Assembly (NCBI GenBank): GCA_039090855.1
Contig: CM077011.1
Location: 26,193,001-26,257,000, forward strand
From: Macrothele yani
Taxonomy: Eukaryota; Arthropoda; Arachnida; Araneae; Macrothelidae
Direction: 5' to 3'
Length of the DNA stretch: 64,000 nucleotides
The notes beneath the pieces were generated by a model. It did not search any database and had not been told where the DNA came from. It saw only the letters and a list, made by a program, of their open reading frames with translations. Positions 9,867 through 20,809 of this stretch are shown piece by piece (positions within the stretch are counted from its first letter, which is position 1; every line of letters starts with the position of its first letter). Position numbers and translations under genes: made by a program.

Positions 9867-11253
9867 CACTGCTGGCCCCCAAAATTCAACACCAAGAATG
9901 AAGCATCCGATTGGCCTGAAATTCGCAGCAAGCGTCGCCAGAGAGAGGACATGCAAACGATTAGCCATGCAGGGAATATGCAAATCATGTGCGCCCGGCA
10001 CGCCACCGAGAAGCAATATAAGAAGGGTGCACAGATGGCGGGGTGTAATTAGTGGAAGCGTGTTGTGCTGTCGGAACTGTGCGTGGAAAGCTACCTGATG
10101 CCTCGTCGTAGAAAACGGCAGTCATTCCAGCACGTTTCGGAGTTCGACAGATGACGAATAGTGGCTTATCCCGACAGCGGTTTATCGTACTGAGACATCG
10201 GTGCCCGTGCGGGACGACATCTAGCCACAGTGAGACGAGTATGGATTCGGTGGGTGCAGGAGAGACGGACGGACCGACGTGAGCGATTGCCGCAGCCGCG
10301 GCACACCACCGAACGAGAGCACCGGCGCGTTGTGCGGCGAGCATTGACGGCTCGCACCGCCACATCACGAACGTTAGCGCAGGAATTAGGGTGTGTTCCG
10401 CAACAACCTGTGTCAGCACGTACCGTTCGACGTCGTCTGCAGAAGCGGGGAGTTGTCGCACGGCGCCCATTGCTTCGATTACCATTGACGTTACACCACC
10501 GGCGAGTGCGGCGGCAGTGGGCCGTTGAACGCCGCACCTGGACTACGGAATGGCACGACATTGTATTCTCCGACGATTCCCGCTTCTGCCTGCAACCCCA
10601 CGATGATCGGAACCGTGTTTGGGGGTACCGCGGCGAGACACTGTTAGACGCGTGCATTATGCATCGCCATACCGGTCCGTCGCGTGGCGTTATGGTTTGG
10701 GGCGAAATTGGATAAGACGCCCGCACCCCACTGGTACGTATCACCGGTACAATCAACAGCCACCGCACCATCTCCGACGTTTTGGAGCCTGTAGTCCTCC
10801 CTTACCTGCAGGACCTGCCAGCGGCCACGTTTCAACAAGACAATGCGCGCCCGCACTTGGCACGCGTCGTGCAACATTTCTTCACGGCCCACCAGGTGTC
10901 AATGCTGCAGTGGCCCGCCTGTTCTCCCGATATGTCGCCCATCGAACACGTCTGGTCGCTGATCGGCAACTGAGTGGCCTGGCAAGCGTTATCCGCGGCT
11001 ACGCCTGAAGAACTGTGGCAACGTGTGGAAGCAGCCCACATCCAAAGCCCCTTTCGGTCGATGCCGTGGCATGTAGAGGTCGTTATTACCAGCCATGGAG
11101 GCCACACGAACTATAGATGTTTGCGTGTTCCGCAAGTCGCACGGGATTGTAAGCTCAATCGTTTCATCTTTGTATCTGTCGTTATGTGACCTGTAAATCT
11201 GGCTTTGCTATCTCGTGTCCTTCTTAGTGTTGCATTTTGGGTGGCCAGCAGTG
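9867..11253 (+). mobile_element. GC-rich Tc1-like element, full length
   Basis: Inverted ends CACTGCTGGCCCCCAAAATT and the complement of CACTGCTGGCCACCCAAAAT are flanked by TA (9865-9866, 11254-11255). At 1387 bp it is a typical Tc1. The coding part is clearly richer in G+C and CpG than its AT-rich neighbours. Confidence 0.92.
10098..11115 (+). pseudogene. Tc1-like transposase with four in-frame stops
   Basis: One uninterrupted register of about 339 codons from ATG at 10098 (MPRRRKRQSFQHVSEFDR) to HGGHTNY near 11114. That is the normal Tc1 length, with no frameshift. The catalytic core is visible: DIVFSDDSRFCLQ (first Asp), FQQDNARPHLA (second Asp), SPDMSPIEHVW (third, Glu). In-frame stops occur at about 10152, 10191, 10713 and 10971. 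Three of the four are TGA where related proteins have Arg, consistent with CGA to TGA decay. The triad is otherwise intact, so it was disabled mainly by point mutation. Long open frames on the opposite strand are a by-product of its base composition. Confidence 0.88.
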
Positions 11254-11339
11254 TATATAAATCGAATGTTTAAAAACTCCCGTTCGTCATGTATAGGATG
11301 GATTGTATTTCTACAAATCATGTAGGAAGCCTAAAAAAT

Positions 11340-11470
11340 TAAAAAAACGTTCTGCATACCGAATATAATCCACGAATATGTGCCGAAACTAATTTTCTCA
11401 GTGAACTTTTGCGGAACCAAGACAGTAAATAAGCGAAAACACAAGAAACAAGATAGCTAATACACCGAAA
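11340..11470. other. Short unannotated gap between two Tc1 elements
   Basis: AT-rich spacer without visible features. Confidence 0.4.
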
Positions 11471-11472
11471 TA

Positions 11473-13010
11473 CACTGCTGGACAATTGCTAAGGACGGAT
11501 CATAAACGGCTATATAGCGCATAAAAAAGTAAGTGTGGTTGGATGCCAAGTGAAATAAAATAATGTCAGAATGCCAGGACATTACAAGAAAGACAATTTA
11601 TTGTGCTCTGAAATCCAGAAGGCTTTGGAACGTGTTCAAGGGACAAACAGGCCATTTTGTGCAGAATACGTAAACGTGAAAAATGCAATTACCGTCCGCA
11701 GGCGTTCCGGCGTAAGATGTCAATACGGGATATGGCCACCATGGAGGGCGATGCAAGATTCCACACGTCGTGTCATGCTTTGCACAACATTATCAAGCAG
11801 CTGTTGGGGTAATTTATCCCATTCCTCTGTCAATGCATGGATGAGGGTGTCCTTGTTTATTGGAGGGCATTGGCGACCAGCAAGAGTCTTCACCAACCCA
11901 TCCCACACATTTTCAATGGGATTCAGATCTAGAGAACGTGCTGGCCATACAAGGCGTTGAATATCCTCGCTCTCAAGACACTCCTGGACAGCGACTGTTC
12001 GATGACATGTTGCGTTGTCGTCCATGAAAATGAATCTATCACCGACAGCACCACGGAACATGCAAACATGAGGTAGCAGAACATCATTAATGTATCGTTG
12101 GCCAGTCATAGTCCCAGTTGGAAGCACATAGAGAGACGTACGGCCATTGATCATGATGCCAGCCCATATCATGACACTACATGTCGGATATCGGTCCCTT
12201 TCCTGTATGTTTGCTGGACAATATGCAGTACCACTATCACGCCAGATCAGTTGTCGTCGACAATTAGACGATAGACTGTATCTACTCTCATCTGAGAAGA
12301 GGACAGCAGACCAGTCGTTATCAGTCCAATTGCGATGTTGATGGCACCATTGCAAACGGGCGGTACGGTGACGTCTGGACAATGGGATGCACACAACAGG
12401 ACGACGGGCGTATAGTCCTCCTTCATGCAAACGTCTGGCGACAGTTTTTCGGAAGATCTGCTTGCCAGTAGCAGCCATAAACTGATTTGCTACCTCACTA
12501 GCTGTGCTGCGCCGGTGTCTTTTTGTTGATAGCACTATGTACCGATCTTCTGCAGGTGTCGTACTGCGAACACGACCTCCCCGTGACGCTTGCTACACTC
12601 TCCATTTGTTTGAAATGAGTTCCAAAGCCTTGAAATAACACTGTGGCTGACGTCGAACTCCCTGACAACATCTGTTATTTTTCGCCCTTTTTCAATCTTG
12701 CCAATAATACGGCTACCCCTAAAATCATCTAGGTGATGTCGGGAAGACATACTCAAAATTGCAAGTTCGTCAATTGATTCTTTCGCTTTCAACTTTGCGT
12801 TTGAACAACAACGGTCAATACGCGTCAAATCCTTTATATCTCTTATCAGCGCTATGACGTCACGAACAAGTTCGGCAATCCAAAATTTGCATACCCACAC
12901 CACGTCTTACTGTATCCCGCACTTATGCTAATTTCCACATTTTCCAGCCTTCCATTTTATGGTTGCTATCGTTGCTATTGTCATCCGTCCTTAGCAATTG
13001 TCCGGCAGTG
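11473..13010 (-). mobile_element. Tc1-like element, nearly intact
   Basis: Ends CACTGCTGGACAATTGCTAA and the complement of CACTGCCGGACAATTGCTAA match over about 28 bases, with TA on both sides (11471-11472, 13011-13012). Length 1538 bp. This is the best preserved autonomous-type element in the window. Confidence 0.93.
11720..12750 (-). pseudogene. Tc1-like transposase, single frameshift
   Basis: Starts MSSRHHLDDFRGSRIIGKIE at 12750, chosen because it begins the usual paired-like helix-turn-helix (RKITDVVREFDVSHSVISRLW). A one-base shift near 12595 moves the frame. Thereafter 271 or more codons are open to the stop at 11720. The core has AVLFSDESRYSL (first Asp), RFIFMDDNATCH (second Asp) and LDLNPIENVWDGL (Glu), and it ends CIALHGGHIPY. 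All three catalytic residues are present. Only the frameshift between DNA-binding and catalytic domains is clearly disabling, so this copy may be young or recently inactivated. Confidence 0.9.
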
Positions 13011-13149
13011 TATTAGTAAATACACGTGTTTGAAGCTTGAAGCTATTTTGATGGGGGAAGATATTAATTATAATTGTGAAACGTTAAGACATAACAGGGT
13101 GAGTTTGCAGCTGAAAGGTTTAATGATGTAAGAAGGCCCCACACGCCCA

Positions 13150-13640
13150 CCTCATTCGACAAAGTACAGGACGTTGCTTTCTGTAGTTCTTTGCCAACAC
13201 CACTAGAGCCTCGATCCCACTATAGTATTACTCGGTAGGTTTCGAGAGCAGAAACTCTCTGATGCCAAATTCCACATCTACAACAGAAGCGAAGTGCCGT
13301 CCTTGTCCAAACACCCCCCAAGACTGATGCTCTGGTCGAAGCTGAGATAGCAAACATCTATACCAATGCACGATAATTGGTAGCTGAGGAGGGGTTTTCC
13401 CAACCCACCATCGTTCATTACCTACACTAGCTTGTTTTTTTCCTTAAGATGCCATCGAATTGTTGCCGATGAACTGACATTCCAGCAAGCAGAACAACGT
13501 GTGGCTCTCTGTCACAGATTGCTGTCAAATCCACGAGACGATGGGTTTAGGGGTCATGTCATTACAGCTGACAAAAGGGGACATTCTTACGTTGTCCCAC
13601 CACTGGGAACAAGTGGCTGACACCAATGCCGTCTAGAAAA
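13150..13640 (+). pseudogene. Mariner transposase remnant
   Basis: Frame-shifted mariner pieces: PSLSKHPPRLM followed by a degenerate VEAEIAN, then FSQPTIVHYLH, then RIVADELTFQQAEQRVALC and LLSNPRDDGFRGHVITADK. These follow the mariner order of second helix-turn-helix, WVPHxLT linker and the first catalytic segment (ITADK where TGDE is usual). Many stops are present. Confidence 0.5.
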
Positions 13641-13830
13641 CACAAGGCCATGATATAAGAGAGATGAGTTCCCACCATTCGTGACCTCACTCTCGTGTTA
13701 CACTGCCTGATATGTCGGTATTGTGTTTGACGTCACACAAGATTGCTTTAGTAAACCGATTGGAAGCCTTGGTTTCCACTTAAGTCACTACAAGAGGGAG
13801 CTCATCTCTCTAACGTCAGGGTCTTGTATT
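13641..13830. other. Short unannotated spacer
   Basis: No feature seen between the mariner remnant and the palindromic mariner. Confidence 0.3.
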
Positions 13831-14075
13831 TTCTAGACGGCCTTGCTGAGACCACAATAGGAAGCACAGGCAGTGGTGCCAAGAGAATGGTTCGAGAGGA
13901 AAGATATAAAAGTATCGAAAACTGCCGCGACAAATATATCACGTGTATGCCAGAAGACAGCAGTTCTTTGCCAATCAGAGAACAGCTGCAAACTGGTTTA
14001 AAAGCTGTATCGACAGGCGGCAGATGGACATTAATGGAGTCATAGCAAGCGTTCTCGTCCCATTTCATTTTAACC

Positions 14076-14489
14076 ATGTCAGAGCAAAGAGTAAACATCC
14101 GTTTTGGTTGGAAACTTGGTAAATCAGCAACTGAAACTTACAGAATGTTAAAAGAAGCGTATGGAGACCCAGCATTATCCCGTTGCAGAGTTTTCGAGTG
14201 GTATGCACGGGTTCGTGACGGGTGGGAATCCTCTGATGATGATCCGAGATGTGAGCCACCCTCCAGTGTGCGGACAGAGGAAGAAATCGATGAGCTGTGG
14301 AATCAGTTAAAGGAAGATCGCCGAATTACAGTGAGACTTTTGGCTGAGTCGGTGGGCATCAGTAAGTCTATCTGTCATGAAATTCTACACGAGGATCTGG
14401 GAAAACGAAAACTTATGCCAGATTGGTACCCCGCAAACTGGAGTGACACCCAGATCTCGAATTATCATCAAAGGATTCCCACCCGTTAG
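14076..14489 (+). pseudogene. Mariner transposase, N-terminal half
   Basis: Opens MSEQRVNIRFGWKLGKSATE and contains the mariner first helix-turn-helix (TYRMLKEAYGDPALSRCRVF, EWYARVRDGWESSDDDPR), a linker, and the second one (ITVRLLAESVGISKSICHEIL). It ends at GKRKLMPDWYP, where WVPHxL should follow, as the sequence turns into the inverted arm. The whole catalytic domain is absent. A DNA-binding-only mariner protein of about 120 residues is still nearly open, but the last ~20 codons come from the inverted arm. Confidence 0.75.
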
Positions 14490-14597
14490 GAAACCGTGCA
14501 CATCGTTCTAAAACTCTGCTGTGAGATAATGCTGTATCTCCATATGCTTCTTTTAACATTCTGTAAGTTTCAGTAGCTGATTTGCCACATTTCCAAC

Positions 14598-14825
14598 GCC
14601 GCCCCGGTGACGCAGTGGTCTAAGCGATGGCCTCTGATCATTTGTCTCCGAAAGGGGCCCGGGTGTGAATCCCGGTGAGGCATGGATGTTGTGTTTGTCT
14701 TACGGCACTGGCTCTCTTCCTTCCCTGGAACCAGTGACCCAAAATTAGGGACAGGAGACTGCTTATAGGCCATTGAGTTGCTCACGGTGGTCGTTAAACC
14801 TCCAATCAAAAAAAAAAAAAAAAGG
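14598..14825 (+). mobile_element. tRNA-derived SINE, family 1
   Basis: tRNA-like head with box A GTGACGCAGTGGTCTAAGCG and a box B-like GTGTGAATCCC, then the family body (GGCATGGATGTTGTGTTTGT, CCCTGGAACCAGTG, GACTGCTTATAG, GAGTTGCTCACGGTGGTCGT) and a tail of 16 or more A. Imperfect target repeats TTCCAAC (14591) and TTCCGAC (14826). It is inserted in the right arm of the mariner palindrome. Confidence 0.88.
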
Positions 14826-15060
14826 TTCCGACAAAAACAGATGTTTACTCTCTACTCTTCCATGGCTGAAATGGAACGAGAACGCTTACTATGACTCAAT
14901 TAATGCCCGGCCTCAGGCTGTCGGTACTGGTATAAACCGCTTTCCAGCTGTTTACTGATTGGCCAAAGACAGCTGTCTTTTGGCACACATGTGATATTTT
15001 TATCTGACTAATATTACGTCAGTTATGCTGTCAGTCCTGGAACTTTTCCGGAGTAGGCTG

Positions 15061-16043
15061 TGTATTTAAATGAAAAATGGCTGAAATGGTTGAATAATGT
15101 TGAATCGGGAATATACTTCGTTGCTTTACGAAAGACATCACGAAAAATGGCGAATGGATTTCAAAATATTTTTTTTACAGTGTACGTACAGTGAATGATG
15201 TGGAAATACCGAACGAGAAAAGAGCAAAATATGAAACTAAACCGTTAAACCGGCTACATCATTAACAAATTTTGGTACTATTTTTAATATTAGACGTGTG
15301 TGCGTGTTTCACTTAGATAAAGAGCGTGGCAAGTACCTTCTTAGCATGCAGGCAGGAGAAATGAAGCACTTCGGATTCTGAGAATATCGATTAGGGACGA
15401 AGTCCTAATGATCCTGCGCAGTTGTGTGGGGTAGTGGTAAGAGAGCAATTAATATTAATTGATGTTATCATAATGCATGAATGGATTTCTTGTTTGTTAT
15501 TTATTTTCCTTCCTTTCGTTCAATATGAAATAAAATAACGTATGTAAAACTACAATAAATGTAGAGAACTATTTTTACAGTCTTTCTCGTGAATTTCTTG
15601 GCATCCTAAAATTGTTTCTTTTTTCATTGCGACATAAATAAAATAACGTAATCAAAAGTTTTTGTTCACAGAAGTAAAAAAATCCACTAATATTTTCCTG
15701 CGAAAATAAAGATTTTTAAAAGAAAAGTGAAAAAGTTGGAAATGCAGTATCATTTACTTATTTATGAATATTGACCGTATCTACTCCGGACATTTTATCC
15801 TGTGCGTAGTTAGAATCCGTGCTCCTAAAACGACTTATGCTGTTGTTCGAGGAATGCCATGTCCATGCGTTTTACTCTTTTGTCGTACACAAACTTTGTA
15901 TTGGTTTTCAGAGTACCGAAAATGTACGAACCATGTCGGGGAGAGTCAAGATTGTAGGGACAGTGTTCCACGAATGATCAAAGATACCTGTTCAAAATCG
16001 TAATTGTTAATTTAGCAGTGTATGTATAAGGAGCTTTGATATA
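15061..16043. other. Unannotated AT-rich stretch
   Basis: About 980 bp with no recognised repeat or gene. A 79-codon open frame at 15764-16003 has a cysteine-rich start but matches no family I know. Confidence 0.45.
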
Positions 16044-16174
16044 CACCGAGTTAGCTTTGCATTGGGAGCATCTCCCAACCGATACCGAAGTACCACGTGA
16101 CATCAACCTCACGCGCGGCTGCTATATATTGTGCACTCCTATCCTCTGTAATAATCACTAAACGACTGCCAGTA

Positions 16175-18577
16175 ATGGGAAAACGTGGCGTCGTAGGCCA
16201 ATTTGACCGCTGCCAGATAATTGGGGCCCTGAGGACAGGTGCCAGTATTTCAGAAACACCCGCACTTTGGGCCTGCTCCCGTACGACTGTATCAAGAGTG
16301 TACCAGTACTGGATTAACCATGCACAGACATCCAGCAGAAAGGCTCACAATGGTCAGCCACACTTGTTGGCTGGTTCTCTACTACTGTATCAAGGGTGTA
16401 CCAGTACTGGATTAACCATGCACAGACATCCAGCAGAAAGGCTCATATTGGTCAGCCACACTTGTTGGCTGGTTCTCTACTTCTGTATCAAGGGTGTACC
16501 AGTACTGGATTAACCATGCACAGACATCCAGCAGAAAGGCTCATATTGGGTCAGCCACACTTGTTGGCTGGTTCTCTACTACTGTATCAAGGATGTACCA
16601 GTATGGGATTAACCATGCACAGACATCCAGCAGAAAGACTCACATTGGTCAGCCACACTTGTTGGCCGCCCCCTTACTACTATATCAATGGTGTACCGGG
16701 ACTGGATTAACCATGCACAGACATCGAGCAGAAAGGCTCACATTGGTCAGCCACACTTGTTGGCTGGTTATCTACTACTGTATTAATGGTGTACCAGTAC
16801 GGGTTAACCATGCACATACATCCAGCAGAAAGGCTCACAATGGTCAGCCACACTTGTTGGCTGGTTCTCTACTATTGTATCAAGGGTGTAGCAGAACTGG
16901 AGTAACCATGCACAGACATTCAGAAGAAGGACTCACATTGGTCAGTCACACTTGTTGGCTGCTCCCTTACTACTGTATCAAGGGTGTACCAGTACTGGAT
17001 TAACCATGCACAGACATCCAGCAGAAAGGTTCACATTGGTCAGCCACACTTGCTGACTGCTCCCGTACTACTGTATCAGGGGTGTATCAGTACCGGATTA
17101 ACCACGCGCATACATTCAGCAGAAGGGCTGACAATGGTCAGCCGCACTTGTTGGCTGCTCCCGTACTACTATATCAAGGGTGTACCGGGACTGGATTAAC
17201 CATGCACAGACATCCAGCAGAAAGGCTCACATTGGCCAGCTACACTTGTTGGTTGGTTCTATACTACTGTACCAAGGGTGTACCAGTACTAGATTAACTA
17301 TGCACAGACATCCAGCAGAAAGGTTTACATTGGTCAGCCACACTTGTTGGATGCTTTCTTACTACTGTATCAAGGGTGTACCAGTACGGGATTAATCATG
17401 CACAGACATCCAGCAGAAAGGCTCACAATGGTCAGCTGCACTTGTTGGCTGGTTCCCTACTAATGTATCAGGGGTGTACCAGTACTGTATTAACCATGCA
17501 CAGACATCCAGCAGAAGGGCTCACATTGGTCAGCCACACTTGTTGGATGCTCCCGTACTACTGTATCAAGGGTGTACCAGTACGGAATTAACCATGCACA
17601 GACATCCAGCAGAAAGGTTCACATTGGTCAGTCACACTTGCTGACTGCTCCCGTACTACTGTATCAGGGGTGTATCAGTACCGGATTAACCACGCGCAGA
17701 CATCCAGCAGAACGGCTGATATTGGTCAGCCATGCGCGGTCAATCTTAGAGGTGAGCGTCGGGTGTCACGACTGGTATCTCAGCAACGAAGTGCAACAGT
17801 CACCCAGTTCACCCACCAATACAACATCGGTGCAGTTCGACCTATTTGCTCATGCACCATGCGCCGTACATTGCCACGCCTGTGGTTCCACAGTCGGATA
17901 CCAACGAGGGTACGCGTGATGAAGCCCAGCAATCGCAAACAACGCCTCACATGGGCCAAGGAGCGTCTGCAATGGGCCGTCGACAAGTGGAAGAAGGTCG
18001 TGTGGAGTAATGAATTTGGTTTCCTGCTGCACCATGATGAAGGCCGGGTTCGCATATGGCGTAAACAGGATGAAGCCCTATCCCCTGGCTGCACAGATGT
18101 TGTTCGACAGCACAGTGGAGACGGTGCTCTGGTCTGGGGAGTTTTTTGCTGGAGGAGCCTAGATCAGTTGGTTATTATCCCACAAGCACTGAATTGTGGA
18201 CGGTACAGCGACGTGTTAGCCAACCATCTTCATCCATATCTTAAGGAGGTTTAACGGGACGCAGAGCCATTTTTCAAGAAGACAACGCGCCGTGTCGTCG
18301 GGCTCGTATTACTACTGAGCGGTTGGAGGAACAAGACAACGAATTGACCTCATTGCCTTGGCCCAGAAATTCCTCTGACTGTAACCCAATTGAACATTTG
18401 TAGGATGCTAGAACGGCAACTGCTAATTCTCTTCCTCGGAATGAGCGCAAACTAACGGAGATGCTGCAACGGATTCGGTTCGAGTTACGCATGGAGTATG
18501 TTCGACCCTTTACAGAATCTGTTCCTCGGTGTCTGCGAGCCGTAATTGCACAGAAAGATGGACCATCGCGTTATTAG
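16175..18577 (+). pseudogene. Tc1-like transposase interrupted by its own tandem repeats
   Basis: Starts MGKRGVVGQFDRCQIIGALR at 16175 and runs through the first helix-turn-helix (GASISETPALWACSRTTVSRVYQYW). It then enters the 98-bp array, whose length is not a multiple of three, so the frame rotates with each unit. After 17738 the gene resumes: RGERRVSRLVSQQRSATVTQ, KQRLTWAKERLQWAVDKWKK, VVWSNEFGFLLHH (first catalytic Asp changed to Asn). In another frame come FFQEDNAPCRRARITTERLE (second Asp) and SDCNPIEHL, ending at GPSRY near 18577. It cannot make a normal transposase. Confidence 0.85.
16270..17738 (+). repeat. 98-bp tandem array, 15 copies, within a transposase gene
   Basis: Fifteen copies of a 98-bp unit (for example GTACCAGTACTGGATTAACC then CAGACATCCAGCAGAAAGGC), with starts spaced 98 bp from about 16298 to 17670 and one unit of 99. 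The unit corresponds to the coding stretch ACSRTTVSRVYQYWINHAQT onward, that is, the recognition helix and its linker. Copies differ at a few positions each. Open frames through the array are repeat artefacts. Confidence 0.93.
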
Positions 18578-18611
18578 GTAGGTATTCCTAAAGCGAAGCC
18601 AACTCAGCGTA

Positions 18612-18861
18612 TGGCTAAGTAACATTCCTAATAAAATGTTTTGGGCGCTTTTCCTTTGTTGCTTGCCTTATACGTTCTAAACTTCCTTCATACGCCCTAA
18701 ACACGAGATAGTATTGCATTTTTTGTCACTAAAAACTGAGTTACCTATAGTGTGTTGTCTAACTTTGGATTTGGACGCTTTCATTCTATGTGTATGTGTG
18801 TACACGTAGAATGTCTTTTAATCCCCGCCTTGGGAGGGTGGGATCAAGCACATACAGTATA
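18612..18861. other. Unannotated spacer
   Basis: About 250 bp with no feature seen. Confidence 0.35.
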
Positions 18862-19442
18862 CAGGGTGATTCATAAAGAAGTATACACTTTCAATGAACT
18901 ATAAAACAAGAACAATGTAAGGTATTTTATGTAACCTGTAACAGCATTTTAGGGAGGACGTTTCAAGTTTTTTTTAGAGACAGTCACAGATGTTCTATTT
19001 GTGCACCCTTAATCACACAACACACATCGAGCCGGTAGTCCATTACCGTCCCAAACGCGAGGTAAAATATCCTGAATCAAGTGCAGTGATAGTAGATGTG
19101 ATACGCTGATTGAACACCTTGTGATTTTTTCATGTGGGGGTACGTGAAGGACAAGGTATTCTCCACTCCCCTTCCTGTTGATCTAGCGGAGCTCAAACCG
19201 CGTATCACAGCCACTATCACTGCACGTGATTTAGATATCTTACCACGCGTTTGGGCGGAAATGGATTACTGGCTCGATGTGTGTCGTGTGACTAAGGGTG
19301 CACACATACAACATCTACGAATGTCTATAAAAAAACTTGAAACATTCCCCTACAGCTCTGTTACAGGTAACATAAAATATATTACATTGTTCTTGTTTTA
19401 TACAGTGCGTTGAAACTGTATGCTTCTTTATGAATCACCCCG
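18862..19442. mobile_element. Palindromic derivative of a mariner-like 3' end
   Basis: Left arm 18862-19130 and right arm 19137-19442 are inverted copies. The outer ends, CAGGGTGATTCATAAAGAAG, resemble the ends of the mariner-like element at 29472-30758. The right arm still encodes the C-terminus of such a transposase: MWGYVKDKVFSTPLPVDLAE, ending RVTKGAHIQHL (19132-19340). The structure is therefore two 3' ends joined tail to tail. Confidence 0.78.
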
Positions 19443-19571
19443 TACTTGTTGTCGAAAGTATTCAGATATCTGATTGACTAAGCAAATTATAGATTCTGGT
19501 GGGTCCGTGTGCTGATTCAGTTGCATTGTGTCTGTGAGAGTTCTACTTACCTGCTTGAGAAGTACGCAATC
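19443..19571. other. Short unannotated spacer
   Basis: No feature seen. Confidence 0.3.
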
Positions 19572-19573
19572 TA

Positions 19574-20781
19574 CCAACAAGTAATTGGACACCTGTGATA
19601 GCAAAGGAAAACGAAGTTTATTCACCTTCAATAGTTGGTGGAGTCTCCACCTCCACGAGCAGCGATTACAGCTGCGACCCTCCGGGGCATACTCTCAACC
19701 AGGCGTTGTACGACGGCTAGCGGTATTTTCTTCCACTCGGCTTGGAGAAGACAGGTCAGTTCATTCACCGATTTCGGACGGTGGGGGCACCCCTTAAGTC
19801 GACGCTCCAACTCGTCTCAGAGGTGCTCGATAGGGTTAAGGTCCGCGCTCTGCGCAGACCAGTCCATTCAATTAACCCCATTGTCACCATCCCAAGCCAT
19901 GGTGGACCTCGCAACATGACAGGTGGCATTGTCATCCTGAAAGTAACATGGGTCCACCCCGTAAAACTGCCACAACGTAGGAAGCGCATGGTCATCCAAA
20001 ATGGTGCAGTGGATCTCGGCGTTGAGTCTACCAGAAATTGCGACCAAGCGTCCAGTGCCATATTAGGAGAAACACCCCCATAGCATAATTCCACCGCAGC
20101 CGAACTTCACAGTTGGCACAATACATTCCGGCAGGAGGCGTTCTCCAGGCAGACGCCAAACCCAGACTCTGCCATTCGAACGGTAGAGGGTGAACCTTGA
20201 TTCGTCGCTCCAGAGAACTTGTTTCCATTGTTCAACGGTCCACTGTCGAAGTTCTTTGCACCACGTTAGCCGAGCAGCGCTATTGGACTTGGTGATCAAA
20301 GGCTTGTGGGCGGCAGCACGTCCATGATAACCGAGCAGATGGGCTTCCTTACGGATGGTATTCATCGAAAGAACTCTCCCGGATGCCTGTTGAAACTCCT
20401 CGCGGATGTGGCCCATCGATTTGGTGCGGTTCTTTCGAATTTCTCTGGCCAAGCACCCGTCGGTCTCTAACTCCCAGTTTTGTGGGTCTGCCGGGTCGGG
20501 GCACATTCCGACAGTCACCTCTCATCTTCCACTCGCCCATCAAGTACCGCACTGTCGATTTTGGATACTTCAACTCGCTGGATATGTCACGTATGGATCG
20601 GCCATTTCTGTGGTACCCGACGATTACTCCTTTCTCGAAATCAGAGAGCTCCGAACTGCGTGACATCTTGCATGCGGCTAGTTGCGTTGTTGTTTCTTAC
20701 ACGATATTTAACGGCGGCGGCCGTGACGTGTATCAGGACCGCAGATATCTTCGATTGCAGGGGTGTCCAATAACGTGTTGG
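19574..20781 (-). mobile_element. Tc1-like element, full length
   Basis: Ends CCAACAAGTAATTGGACACC and the complement of CCAACACGTTATTGGACACC are flanked by TA (19572-19573, 20782-20783). Length 1208 bp. Confidence 0.9.
19628..20666 (-). pseudogene. Tc1-like transposase, frameshifted
   Basis: Begins MSRSSELSDFEKGVIVGYHR at 20666 with the paired-like domain ([32 protein letters not shown]). A shift near 20480 moves to the frame with [40 protein letters not shown] (first Asp) and [19 protein letters not shown], where a stop follows near 20063. The last part, with VNELTCLLQAEWKKIPLAVV and AVIAARGGGDSTNY, is in a third frame. The domain order and ~345-codon span are normal for Tc1. Decay is by several indels. 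Confidence 0.85.
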
Positions 20782-20809
20782 TAGATAGTGTAGTTATATA
20801 TTGGGAGTC

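Larger units (their letters stand above)
13835..15060 (+). mobile_element. Palindromic mariner derivative (head-to-head 5' ends)
   Basis: The left arm (about 13900-14250) carries the 5' flank and start of a mariner transposase. The right arm (14465-14595 and 14826-15000) is the same sequence inverted, with a SINE inserted into it. The right end at 15031-15060 (AGTCCTGGAACTTTTCCGGA...GTAGGCTGT) looks like a mariner terminal repeat. The arms are about 80-85% alike by eye, so the structure is old. Confidence 0.75.
16044..18609 (+). mobile_element. Tc1-like element enlarged by an internal 98-bp tandem array
   Basis: Ends CACCGAGTTAGCTTTGC and the complement of CGCTGAGTTGGCTTCGC, with TA outside (16042-16043, 18610-18611). 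The element is 2566 bp, about 1.37 kb longer than a normal Tc1. The excess equals fourteen extra copies of a 98-bp unit within the transposase gene. Confidence 0.88.

Noticed and set aside
9985..10771. Long minus-strand open frames (166 and 201 codons) rich in Arg, Ser and Thr
   Set aside because: They lie opposite the GC-rich Tc1 transposase and arise from its base composition. They show no domain, and the + strand frame has clear catalytic motifs.
16097..17919. Series of 71-169 codon open frames starting MYQYWINHAQ or similar
   Set aside because: They are frame rotations of the 98-bp array in the Tc1 g 16044-18609; only the parts before and after the array are true transposase.
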